DNA of 64,000 nucleotides from positions 4,620,001 to 4,684,000 of the forward strand of contig NZ_CP116413.1 in NCBI RefSeq assembly GCF_030064675.1. Direction: 5' to 3'. The DNA comes from Crossiella sp. CA-258035. GTDB lineage: Bacteria; Actinomycetota; Actinomycetes; Mycobacteriales; Pseudonocardiaceae. Under the pieces are notes generated by a model. That model did not search any database, was not told the DNA's origin, and saw only the letters and a program-made list of their open reading frames with translations. The stretch's first letter is position 1, and the number at the start of each line of letters is the position of its first letter. Positions 6,718-14,809 of this stretch are shown here, one piece after another. The translations under genes were made by a program, and so were the position numbers.

Positions 6718-7432
6718 AGGCGACCACCAGCCGGTCGAGCAACGCCGCCAGCTCGACCGGCTTGGTGGCCATTGGCCAATGTCCGGTCTGGATCTCCGCG
6801 CGCACCCAGTCCCGCCCGTAGCAGGGCAGTTCGTGGGCCGGGCCGTCGCCCGTGCAGTGCAGGAACACCCGCGGCACCGGCGAGGAGTCCGGGCTGGCCA
6901 GCTCGATGACCTCGCGGTGGGTGGCGATCGGCACGCCCTCGGCGTGCCTGCGCAGCCAGGTCAGGTGCTCGCCGGTGAGCTCGTGCTCGCCGTAGTAGGC
7001 ATCCAGGATCTCATCGCCGATGAACGGGATCCGCCACCCGTCGCCTTCGGCGTCGGCCATGGCCTGCATGATCTCCTCTACGCCCTCGGCCAGGTCGAAC
7101 AGCCGCTTGCCGTGCTCGGGGGTCACCCCGGCCACGTAGATCACCTTGGCCAGCCGCTCCGGGATCCGGTCGGCGACCACGGTGACCACCGCCCCGGCGT
7201 AGCTGTGCCCCACCAGCACCACGTCGGTCAGCTCCTCGGCCTCGATCGCGGCGATCACGTCCTGGACGTGGTCGGACAGGTTCGTCGCCGGGGTGCCCAG
7301 GTGTGCCCGGTCGCCGAAGCCGGTCAGCGTCACCGGATGCACCTGGTGCCCGGCCTCGCGCAGCCTCGGGGTGACCGCCCGCCAGGCCCACGCGCCGAGC
7401 CATGCCCCGCCCACCAGCACGATGTTCGCCAT
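6716..7432 (-). CDS. Alpha/beta hydrolase, salicylate-esterase (EstC/HNL) like
   Basis: 238 residues from ATG 7432, with GGGAGG 8 bases upstream. The short core fold begins at once with NIVLVGGAWLGAWAW (oxyanion region), has the nucleophile elbow GHSYAG (about 74-79) and ends with the catalytic His in TGHWPM (about 218-223). The compact size and GAWLGAWAW start resemble the plant-type methylesterase/hydroxynitrile lyase subgroup seen in actinomycetes. It is divergent from a WYL regulator with an inverted repeat between them, so it is the likely target of that regulator. Natural ester substrate unknown. Confidence 0.88.
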   Translation of the reverse strand: MANIVLVGGAWLGAWAWRAVTPRLREAGHQVHPVTLTGFGDRAHLGTPATNLSDHVQDVIAAIEAEELTDVVLVGHSYAGAVVTVVADRIPERLAKVIYVAGVTPEHGKRLFDLAEGVEEIMQAMADAEGDGWRIPFIGDEILDAYYGEHELTGEHLTWLRRHAEGVPIATHREVIELASPDSSPVPRVFLHCTGDGPAHELPCYGRDWVRAEIQTGHWPMATKPVELAALLDRLVVA

Positions 7433-7482
7433 TTCTCTGATCCTCCCAGTCGTTGTTTCCGCTGGTGAGAACGCTAGGATCA

Positions 7483-7507
7483 AATCCGGACAGTATCCGC
7501 CCGGATT
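7483..7507. promoter_or_regulatory. Inverted repeat between hydrolase and WYL regulator
   Basis: AATCCGG (7483-7489) and CCGGATT (7501-7507) are perfect inverted arms with an 11-base spacer; inside, CGGACAGTATCCG is itself nearly symmetric. Candidate operator of the WYL regulator that starts at 7525. Confidence 0.55.
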
Positions 7508-7524
7508 CGTCAGGGGAGTGGCCC

Positions 7525-8478
7525 GTGTCACATCCGACCACGCGGATCCTGGCGTTGCTGGAACTGCTCCAGGCCCACCACCGGCTCACCGGAGCCGAGC
7601 TGGCCCGCCGCCTGGAGGTCGATGAGCGCACCGTGCGCCGCTATGCCACCCGCCTGGCCGAGCTGGGCATCCCGGTGCAGGCCGAACGCGGCCGCTACGG
7701 CGGCTACCGGCTGCTGCCCGGCTACAAGCTGCCGCCGCTGATGTTCACCGACGAGGAAGCCGTCGCGGTCGTGCTCGGCCTGCTCGCCGGGGCCCGCCTG
7801 GGCCTGGCCACCACCGCCCCCGCCGTGGACAGCGCCCTGGCCAAGCTCCAGCGCGTGCTACCGGCCCAGCTGCGCGAACGCACCGCCGCGGTCCGCGAGG
7901 CCCTGGACTTCACCCTCGCCCCGCGTGAGGCCCGCGCCCCCGGCACCGGCACCCTGCTCACCCTCGGCGAGGCCACCAGCCGGCGCCGCCGGGTCCGCCT
8001 GGCCTACCGCTCCTACCAGGGCGAAGACAGCGACCGCGAGCTCGACCCCTACGGCCTGGTCTTCCACCACGGCCGCTGGTACGTCACCGGTTACGACCAC
8101 GACCGCGCCGACCTGCGCACCTTCCGCCTGGACCGCATCCGCGAGGTCACCATCACCGAACACGGCTTCACCCCGCCCGCGGACTTCGACCCGGTCGGCC
8201 ACGTCACCCAGGCCCTGGCCGGCGTGCCGTACGCCTGGGAGGTCCAGGTCACCCTGCACACCACCCTGGCAGAGGCCCGCCGCCGCGTCCCGGCCACCAC
8301 CGCCACCCTCACCGAGACCGAGGACGGCGTGCTCCTGCGCACCCGCGCCGAACGCCTGGACGGGATGGCGATGATGCTGGCCGGACTGGGCTGGCCCTTC
8401 CGCATCCACCACCCGGAAGAACTGAAAGCCGAGGTCAGGGCGCATGCCGCACGACTGGTGGCGGCCAGCGAGGACTAG
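7525..8478 (+). CDS. HTH-WYL (YafY/PafC-type) transcriptional regulator
   Basis: 317 residues from GTG 7525, after AGGGGAG. An N-terminal HTH_11 domain (about 1-55; LTGAELARRLEVDERTVRRY) is followed by GRYGGYRLLPGYKLPPLMF, the usual link, and by a WYL domain (about 135-215; VRLAYRSY, then GLVFHHGRWYVTGYDHDR). WYL folds bind ligands such as nucleotides or DNA strands. A C-terminal WCX-like part ends the protein. It is divergent from the esterase-like gene and probably controls it. A second WYL regulator is at 21785. A hairpin at 8498-8533 terminates the gene. Confidence 0.92.
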   Translation: MSHPTTRILALLELLQAHHRLTGAELARRLEVDERTVRRYATRLAELGIPVQAERGRYGGYRLLPGYKLPPLMFTDEEAVAVVLGLLAGARLGLATTAPAVDSALAKLQRVLPAQLRERTAAVREALDFTLAPREARAPGTGTLLTLGEATSRRRRVRLAYRSYQGEDSDRELDPYGLVFHHGRWYVTGYDHDRADLRTFRLDRIREVTITEHGFTPPADFDPVGHVTQALAGVPYAWEVQVTLHTTLAEARRRVPATTATLTETEDGVLLRTRAERLDGMAMMLAGLGWPFRIHHPEELKAEVRAHAARLVAASED

Positions 8479-8497
8479 CTGGGAGATCCAGCCGGCC

Positions 8498-8533
8498 CCG
8501 GCGGGGAAGTCGGGGGGTAGCTTCCCGCGCCGG
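8498..8533 (+). terminator. Hairpin terminator after the WYL gene
   Basis: CCGGCGGGGAAG (8498-8509) pairs with CTTCCCGCGCCGG (8521-8533) with one bulged base and an 11-base loop. No U tract, as is common in actinomycetes. Confidence 0.55.
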
Positions 8534-8637
8534 GGCACCGGCTTCTGGCCGGGACAACGCCCGACCGCCAGGTTCGTCGCTCCGCGCAGCGTGAGCGTTA
8601 CACCACGGAGCGAGAAATCTTCTCGCGGATCGCACAC

Positions 8638-8668
8638 TTGACCCTCACGTCACGTGAGGCCACAGGCT
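8638..8668 (+). promoter_or_regulatory. MerR-type promoter of the tipA-like gene
   Basis: TTGACC (8638-8643) and CAGGCT (8663-8668) are separated by 19 bases, the long spacer of MerR-activated promoters. The spacer holds the perfect palindrome CTCACGTCACGTGAG (8643-8657). From memory the Streptomyces tipA promoter has the same CCTCACGTCACGTGAGG core, so self-activation by the encoded regulator is expected. Confidence 0.8.
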
Positions 8669-8697
8669 CGGAGCCGTCAACGAAAGGAGCGGGGAAG

Positions 8698-9465
8698 GTG
8701 AGCTACTCGGTCGGCCAGGTCTCCCGGTTCGCCGGCGTCACGGTGCGCACGCTGCACCACTACGACGAGATCGGCTTGCTCAGCCCGAGCGGCCGAACGC
8801 TGGCCGGCTACCGCCGCTACGAGCAGGAGGACCTGGACCGGCTCCAGCAGATCCTGTTCTACCGCGAGCTCGGCTTCCCCCTCGAGGAGATCTCGACCCT
8901 GCTGGACGACCCGACCGTGGACCCGCGCGAACACCTGCGCCGTCAGCACGCCCTGCTGAGCGACCGGATCGAACGCCTCCAGCAGATGGTCAAGGCCGTC
9001 GAACACACGATGGAGGCACGAGCCATGGGCAACGCACTGACCCCGGAAGAGCAGTTCGAGGTCTTCGGCAACTGGCGACCCGAACCCGGCTACGCCGAGC
9101 GCGCCGAGGCCCGCTGGGGCCACACCCAGGAGTGGCAGGAGGGCATGCCCAAAGCCGCGAACATGACCAAGCAGGAGTGGATCGCCGACCAGGAGCGGGT
9201 GGCCACCTGGGTCAGCGACCTGGAGCAGCTGCTGGAGTCCGGCGCCAGCCCGGACAGCCCCGCCGCGCTGGCCCTGGCCGAGCGGCACCGGGACATGCTG
9301 AAGAAGTTCTTCGACTGCTCCTACCCGGTGCAGGTCAGCATCGCCGAAAGCTACGTCACCGAGCCCGAGCAGTTCGCCTTCCTGATCCGCCCGGAACGGC
9401 AGCGGCCCGGCATGGCCGAGTTCATCCGCGACGCGGTCAAGGCCAACGCCGCCAAGGCGGGCTAA
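8698..9465 (+). CDS. tipA: TipA-type MerR regulator (TipAL-like)
   Basis: 255 residues from GTG 8698, preceded by AAAGGAGC. The MerR HTH (1-70; YSVGQVSRFAGVTVRTLHHY) is followed by a dimer coiled coil (about 75-110) and the TipAS ligand domain (about 111-255; GNALTPEEQFEVFG to FIRDAVKANA). Length and order match S. lividans TipAL (253 residues), which binds thiopeptides and multidrugs and activates its own gene. In TipAL, as I recall, Cys214 reacts with thiostrepton; the aligned position here is Ser214 (FDCSYPVQVSIAESYV), while Cys207 is kept. Covalent capture may therefore be lost. An internal start at codon 110 would give a TipAS-like short form. Confidence 0.92.
   Translation: MSYSVGQVSRFAGVTVRTLHHYDEIGLLSPSGRTLAGYRRYEQEDLDRLQQILFYRELGFPLEEISTLLDDPTVDPREHLRRQHALLSDRIERLQQMVKAVEHTMEARAMGNALTPEEQFEVFGNWRPEPGYAERAEARWGHTQEWQEGMPKAANMTKQEWIADQERVATWVSDLEQLLESGASPDSPAALALAERHRDMLKKFFDCSYPVQVSIAESYVTEPEQFAFLIRPERQRPGMAEFIRDAVKANAAKAG
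9012..9027 (+). promoter_or_regulatory. Internal ribosome site and start for a TipAS-like short protein
   Basis: GGAGG (9012-9016) stands 8 bases before ATG 9025, which is codon 110 of the tipA-like frame. TipAS of S. lividans (144 residues) begins at the corresponding Met, so the 146-residue short form is likely made here too. Confidence 0.65.
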
Positions 9466-10400
9466 CCGGCCCGCCACTCCTCCAGGGAGGGCAGCACGTA
9501 GTCCACCAGCGCGGGCAGCTGCGGTGCGAGCGCGAGGAAGGCGATCGCCCGCAGCACCCCCACGCCGTTGACGAACCTCGAGACCTCCGCATCCAGCTCC
9601 CGCAGCCCTTCGCGGCGCGCGCCCCGGTTGTAGGCGGCTTCCAGCTCCGGGCCGAGCGCGGCCAGGTCCCACTCCACCGGACCCAGCGTGACCAGCTCGA
9701 AGTCGGCGTAGCGCGGCCCGTCCACCCCGGCGAAGATGTTCGCCGGTGGCGAGTCGCCGTGGATGGGCTGCACGTCGATGCCGGGGAACCGCTCCTCGAA
9801 GGCCGCCCGCGACCGCACCAGCGGCTCCAGCGCCGCCCACTCCCGGCGCGCCCGCGCCACATCGGCCGCGCTGATCGGACTGGGGCCCTGCTCGAGCAGG
9901 GTCAGGCACTCGGTGATGAAGTCCGGTTCGGCCGCCGACAGGTAGGACAACGGGCCCGGGTAGTCCCGCAGCGCGGCGTGCAGCCGCGCGGTGCTCTCGG
10001 CGTTGACCGCGTAGTCGGGCTCGCCGCTCCGGTCCTCCTCGACGAACTGCCAGAACGTCATGGAGAACCCGTCCCGCGCCACGGGTTCGCGTGCCACCAG
10101 CGGGCTCGGCGGGATCACCGGGACGCCTTGCTGGTCCAGCCACCAGGTCACGTCCAGCTCGGCCTGCTGCCGCTGCGCCAGGGTGTGCACGGTGGCCGAC
10201 TCCGGCAGCACCACCGGCATCCGGGCCACCACCGGGGCGGGTGCGAGGTGCACGACCACCGAGAACACCTCGTGCAGCACCCTGGCGCCGGTGACGGTCA
10301 GCCCGCGTTCGCGCCCCGCGGCGACCGCGGCGTCCACCGCGGCGGCGGTGCGACGGGCGATCCGCTCCGGGGTCAAGAACTCAGCCAAGGCCGGCACCAT
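9462..10400 (-). CDS. APH-fold phosphotransferase family protein
   Basis: 312 residues from ATG 10400. The catalytic loop IHGDSPPANIFAG (about 213-225) has the His, Asp and Asn of the HxDxxxxN motif, and YADFELVTLGPVEWDLAAL (about 232-250) supplies the Mg-binding Asp region. Its start lies inside the last 20 bases of the NudC gene, so it is coupled to it. It is convergent with the tipA-like gene, and the two stop regions overlap by 4 bases. Substrate unknown; homologues are usually annotated as aminoglycoside phosphotransferases without proof. Confidence 0.85.
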   Translation of the reverse strand: MVPALAEFLTPERIARRTAAAVDAAVAAGRERGLTVTGARVLHEVFSVVVHLAPAPVVARMPVVLPESATVHTLAQRQQAELDVTWWLDQQGVPVIPPSPLVAREPVARDGFSMTFWQFVEEDRSGEPDYAVNAESTARLHAALRDYPGPLSYLSAAEPDFITECLTLLEQGPSPISAADVARARREWAALEPLVRSRAAFEERFPGIDVQPIHGDSPPANIFAGVDGPRYADFELVTLGPVEWDLAALGPELEAAYNRGARREGLRELDAEVSRFVNGVGVLRAIAFLALAPQLPALVDYVLPSLEEWRAG

Positions 10401-11346
10401 TTCCGTTCAGCCAGGACGTCACCAGGTGGTGCCCGATCGAGTCCAGCTTGAAGGCCCCCGGATCCGCGGCCACCCGCGCCCGGATCTCCTGCGCGGTGAA
10501 CCAGCGCGCCTCCACCAGCTCCGCCTCGTCCACCGCGATCGACTCATCCAGGGCGGTGGCGTGGAACCCCACCATCAGCCCCGCCGGGAACGGCCAGGCC
10601 TGCGAGGCCAGGTAGGACACCGGCCCCACCACCACCCCGGCCTCCTCAGCGACCTCCCGGCGCACCGCGTCCTCCAGGCTCTCGCCGATCTCGACGAACC
10701 CGGCCAACGTGGAGAACGCGCCCTCGGCGGCACCGCGGTGCCGCCCGAGCAGGCAGCGCCGAGGCTCGCCGGGGGAGGTGACCAGCACGATCACCGCCGG
10801 TTCGATCCGGGGGAACAGCAGCCGCGCGCACCCGGTAGCGCCGCACACCCGCAGGTGCCCGCCCTCGCGGACCTCGGTGGCGTGTCCGCAGGTGCCGCAG
10901 AAGCGCTGGTTGCGGTGCCAGTGCAGCAGACCCTTGGCATAGGCCAGCAGCGTGGACTCCGCCGCCGGGACCGAGGGGAACAGCGCGCGGACGTCCACAG
11001 TGGACTCCGCGCCGCCCAGGCGCAGCGCCTCGGCCTCGTCCACATCGGACAGATCAACGGTGAACCGGCCGTCCTGCCCGTCCAGCGCCAGGAAAACCGG
11101 CTCGGCGCCGGCCCACGGCGCATCGGTGGCCGCGGGCAGCGCCACCGGCACACCCTCGGCGACCAGGCAGCGGTCCCGCCACAGCGGCAGCACCGTCGAA
11201 CCCGGCCGGGCGCGCACCTCCGCCAGCCACGCCGGGTCACCGCGATGCCCACCCGCCCGGTCCAGTGGTAGTCCGTTGTAGGCGATGGCCATCTCGGGCA
11301 CTAGCGGGCTCCAGGCGTCAGGTCGGGGGTGAGGGGCCAACTCCAC
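10381..11346 (-). CDS. nudC: NAD(+) diphosphatase / RNA decapping Nudix hydrolase NudC
   Basis: 321 residues. NudC hydrolyses NAD(H) to NMN(H) and AMP and removes NAD caps from RNA. In order: a variable N-terminal domain, a zinc ribbon (CGTCGHATEVREGGHLRVC, with a further Cys in TGCARL, about 145-170), and a Nudix domain with the box G-x5-E-x7-REVAEEAGV (about 210-232). The SQAWPFP motif (about 243-249) is diagnostic of NudC. GTG 11346 is the first start in frame; no ribosome site precedes it, so ATG 11292 is an alternative. It is divergent from the YibE/F gene. Confidence 0.93.
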   Translation of the reverse strand: MELAPHPRPDAWSPLVPEMAIAYNGLPLDRAGGHRGDPAWLAEVRARPGSTVLPLWRDRCLVAEGVPVALPAATDAPWAGAEPVFLALDGQDGRFTVDLSDVDEAEALRLGGAESTVDVRALFPSVPAAESTLLAYAKGLLHWHRNQRFCGTCGHATEVREGGHLRVCGATGCARLLFPRIEPAVIVLVTSPGEPRRCLLGRHRGAAEGAFSTLAGFVEIGESLEDAVRREVAEEAGVVVGPVSYLASQAWPFPAGLMVGFHATALDESIAVDEAELVEARWFTAQEIRARVAADPGAFKLDSIGHHLVTSWLNGNGAGLG

Positions 11347-11377
11347 AGTCCGCGAAGCCGACCGTCAAGATAATTAC

Positions 11378-13263
11378 GTGTCAGCCAGCCCCCGCCCGAG
11401 CGAACCCACCGGCCATGGTCACGGGCACGGCCCGGCCGAACCCGTCTCCCGCCGGGTCCGGACCCTGCTGACCGCCCTGCTGGCCCCGCTGGCGCTGGCC
11501 GCGGTGCTCGGCGGCATCCTGCTCTACCCCTTCGGCAGCAAGCAGGCCACCGGCGGCGACCTCGGCCTCAACCGCACCCCGGTGCACGCCGAGGTCACCG
11601 CGGTCAGCCAGGAACCCTGCCCCTCCGGCGGCCAGGGCGAGTCCTGCCAGGCGGTCATGGTCAAGCTCACCGACGGCCCCGGCGCCGGCGCCACCGTGCG
11701 CCTGGCGGTGCCGCTGGGACCCAGCGCGCCGAAGTTCACCATCAGCGACGCGGTGGTGCTGGCCTACTCCGGCGAGGGCAACCCGCGCGAGGGCACCGCC
11801 TACGAACTGGTCGACTTCCAGCGCGGCCTGCCGCTTGGTGTGCTGGCCGCGATCTTCGCCCTGGCCGTGCTGGTGCTGGCCCGCTGGCGCGGCCTGGCGG
11901 CACTGGGGGCGCTCGCGCTGAGCTTCCTGGTGCTGATGTACTTCATGCTCCCGGCGATCCTGGCCGGGAAGAGCCCACTGGCCGTGGCGGTGGTCGGCGC
12001 GGGCATCATCATGTTCGCCGCCCTGTACCTGACCCACGGCTTCAGCGCCCGGACCTCCACCGCCGTGCTCGGCACCCTGGCCAGCCTGCTGCTCATCGGG
12101 TTCCTGGGCGCGGCCTTCGTCGCCCTGACCCACCTGACCGGCCTGGACGAGGACACCACCAACCTGATCACCCTGCTCGGCCGCCCGGTGGACACCCAGG
12201 GCCTGCTGCTGGCCGGGATCATCATCGGCGCCCTGGGCGTGCTCGACGACGTCACCGTCACCCAGGCCAGCGCCGTGTGGGAGCTCCGCCGCGCCAACCC
12301 GTCCCTGAACTGGCGACGCCTGTACGCCGCTGGCCTGCGCATCGGCCGCGACCACGCGGGCTCGGCGGTCAACACCCTGTTCATGGCCTACGCCGGCGCC
12401 GCCCTGCCGATGCTGATCACCTTCTCCGTCTCCGGCCGCACCTTCGGCGAGATCGCCACCACCCAGCACCTGGCCACCGAGATCGTCCGCACCCTCATCG
12501 GCAGCATCGGCCTGGTCGCCGCCGTCCCGGTCACCACCCTGCTCGCCGCCCTGGTCGCCGTCCGCGAACCCATCCCCGACCCCCCGGAAGCCGACGACCC
12601 CGAGCCCGAACCCGCCCCCGAGCCTGCCGAGATCGCCGCCGAGCCCGCACGCCCCCAACCCGCGGTGACCGGCGCACACCAGCGCCCCCCAGCCACCGGA
12701 ACCCAGCCCCGCCCGTCCCCGCCCACCGCCGCCAACCCCCACCTGCGCCCCCGGCCCCACCCGGCGGCCCCGCCCGCCCCGCGCCTGCCCGCCCCGCCGA
12801 CCGCCGCCCGCCGCACCCCAGCGAACGCTCGAACCCGGCCCTCAACCCCGGCTCGGGCCAGTGGCCCATTCCCGGCCCGCCTCCGGACCCAGCCCTCAAC
12901 GCCGGTTCCGGCCAATGGCCCGTCCCTGGCCCGGACCCAGCCCTCAATCCCGGCTCTGGCCGGTGGCCTGTCCCCAGCCCGGACCCAGCCCTCAGCCCCG
13001 GCTCGGGCCAGTGGCCCGTCCCCAACCTCGGCCCCGACCGCGCCTTCACCACCGGCCAGTGGGCGACCCCCGCCCCACCCCGCCCGAACCGCCCCGCCCC
13101 GCTGCCCGACTCCGCCGAGCCACCCCCCGCCGAACCCCGCCCGGCCCCCGACGCGCGACGACCCCCACCGCCGCCCTCGCAGCAGTGGGGATCGCCCCAA
13201 CCCGGCCAGCCCGCACCCGATCACCCGGGACCGACGCACCGGCCCCGGCACCGGCGCGACTGA
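11378..13263 (+). CDS. YibE/F-family membrane protein with a frameshifted Pro-rich repeat tail
   Basis: A GTG start at 11378 gives a cytoplasmic His/Gly-rich start, a first membrane helix (about 30-50), an external Cys-containing beta region (about 55-145) and at least seven further helices (about 150-410) with GVLDDVTVTQASAVWELR, a YibE/F hallmark. The first frame would run on to 13444 across the neighbouring antisense gene. From about 12,815 high third-position GC moves to the next frame, which encodes four 16-residue repeats of the type DPALNPGSGQWPVPGP and stops at 13263, ten bases before the neighbour's stop. I therefore join the frames. The break is either a sequencing indel in a C-rich run or a real mutation. 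Function of the family is not known. Confidence 0.7.
12832..13029 (+). repeat. Tandem 48-bp coding repeat (about four units)
   Basis: Units begin at 12832 (54 bp), 12886, 12934 and 12982; each later unit starts GACCCAGCCCTCA and is 48 bp. They encode DPALNPGSGQWPVPGP-like blocks in one frame. The phase of the repeat equals whole codons, so copy number can change without shifting the frame. Confidence 0.8.
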
Positions 13264-13272
13264 GCGGGGAGC

Positions 13273-14664
13273 TCACTCCCGGCAGCGCTTGTTCTTGTTG
13301 ATGCAGTTGACCACCCGGTTCATGATCGACTGCGACATGACGTTGGCGAAGTCGTCGTGGTCGGAGAAGGGGTTGTGCGCCTCCTCCGGGAAGGAGTCCA
13401 CCGCGTACCGGCGCTGCTGCTGGATGTCCAGCGGAATGTTGTAGGTCAAGGAGATCCGCAGCTGCGGCACCGCCCGCGTGCCCCGCGGGCAGCGCCCGGA
13501 GTTCGCGTCCGGGAACTGGATGTGGTCGCGGTGGTTCTGGCTGTCGATGTTGCGGCCGTCCCAGCAGCTCGGGAAGTCGTGCACCCGCTTGACCTTGCTG
13601 CCCTGCGGACAGATCGGATACTTGTTGATCAACCGGTTCTCGAAGCCGGTGCAGGTCCAGGAGGCGCGGGCGTTCTTGGTGCCGTTGGTGGAGACCTTGG
13701 CATCGCCGTAGAGGATGCGCAGGAAGCGCGGCATCGCGGTGACCTTGCCGGTGGGGCTGCCGCGGAAGCTCAGGTCCACCACCTCCGGCCGCTGGATCTC
13801 CCCGGCGTTGCCGGGCAGCTCGTTGTTGCCGTCAGCGTCCAGCAGGCTCGCCTTGGGCGACTCGAAGACCTCGGCGTTGTCCTGCTTGACCTCACACCGC
13901 TCCAGCCCGGCCGTCTCCGGCTGCTGACCGCTTTGCGAGACCACCTGCCGGATGACCTCGATGACCACCGCGCGCAGCTGGGTCAGCGGCTCGATCACCT
14001 CCTTCCGCACCTGTTCCTCATTGGCCGGGTCCACCCCGCGCAGCCGCTCGATGGCCTCCTCGAGCTGCGCGTCGAGCTCGTCAAGGCGCTTCTCGACCTC
14101 CGGCTGGGTCTCATCCGGCACGTCGGGCAGCTTGCTGGCCACATCGGGGCAGCTCACCACGTCCTTCTTGACCTGCGGGCCGCCGGTGCCACCGCGCTGA
14201 CCCTTGGGGTTCTGCACGTCATCGCCGCGGTCGATGCGCACCACCGGCCAGAAGTAGGTCGACTTGTCGCCGTTCTTGCAGGTCGTGCCCGCGCGTTTCA
14301 AGCTCTCATTCGTGGAGTCGGCATCGGTGGACAGGTTTCCGACATAGTCGTGCAGGTGCTCGGCGCCATTGCGCACACCGGGCTGGGCGATGAAGTTGTC
14401 CGGATTGAAGTGGCCGTTCTCGTTGCGGCCGCAATCCACGGTGAACGTGCCCCTGGTCGCGTCGTTCTCTCCTCTCGGCGTGCGGACGTTCGGTCTGACC
14501 GTTCGGATGTCGACGTACTGGTCTTCCGGCCCCTGTCCGTCAGCCAGCGCCGAGCCCGGCTGCACCGAGGAGGTGATCACCGCGACCACCCCGGCGAGCA
14601 GCGTCATCGTGATGAACGCGGCGAGGAAAGCGGCCCGTCGGGACGGGAGTCTGTGCAAGGCCAT
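13273..14664 (-). CDS. Secreted DUF1996 protein with a coiled-coil insert
   Basis: 463 residues from ATG 14664 with GAGGTGA upstream. A positively charged start and a hydrophobic stretch (about 10-35) form a signal peptide or anchor. DUF1996 landmarks are split by an insert: HLHDYVGN (about 105) and TYFWPVVRI before, then FPSCWDGRNIDSQNHRDHIQ (about 365-385) after. Between them (about 180-255) lies an acidic, heptad-like helix (EVEKRLDELDAQLEEAIERL). DUF1996 occurs in secreted actinobacterial and fungal proteins; His and Asp pairs suggest metal or hydrolase chemistry, but activity is unknown. Eight or so Cys fit disulfides outside the cell. Confidence 0.85.
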   Translation of the reverse strand: MALHRLPSRRAAFLAAFITMTLLAGVVAVITSSVQPGSALADGQGPEDQYVDIRTVRPNVRTPRGENDATRGTFTVDCGRNENGHFNPDNFIAQPGVRNGAEHLHDYVGNLSTDADSTNESLKRAGTTCKNGDKSTYFWPVVRIDRGDDVQNPKGQRGGTGGPQVKKDVVSCPDVASKLPDVPDETQPEVEKRLDELDAQLEEAIERLRGVDPANEEQVRKEVIEPLTQLRAVVIEVIRQVVSQSGQQPETAGLERCEVKQDNAEVFESPKASLLDADGNNELPGNAGEIQRPEVVDLSFRGSPTGKVTAMPRFLRILYGDAKVSTNGTKNARASWTCTGFENRLINKYPICPQGSKVKRVHDFPSCWDGRNIDSQNHRDHIQFPDANSGRCPRGTRAVPQLRISLTYNIPLDIQQQRRYAVDSFPEEAHNPFSDHDDFANVMSQSIMNRVVNCINKNKRCRE

Positions 14665-14809
14665 GCGAGGTCACCTCACAGGTCAAGGTGCGTGAAAGGC
14701 ATGCGTGTGCCGTACTCCGCCGGGATTCCGAGGCACCCGTGAACCCGACATGGGAAATACGGGTCGGAACCAGCCGAAGCTCACCCAGTTGCCCCGCGTT
14801 ATCAAAACG

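Noticed and set aside
12832-13029. Regular 48-bp repeats as a possible CRISPR array
   Set aside because: Units are directly adjacent with no unique spacers and encode a protein repeat in frame.
13264-13444. Extension of the YibE/F first frame past 13263
   Set aside because: It overlaps the 3' end of the convergent DUF1996 gene and loses third-position GC bias; the repeat tail is in the next frame.
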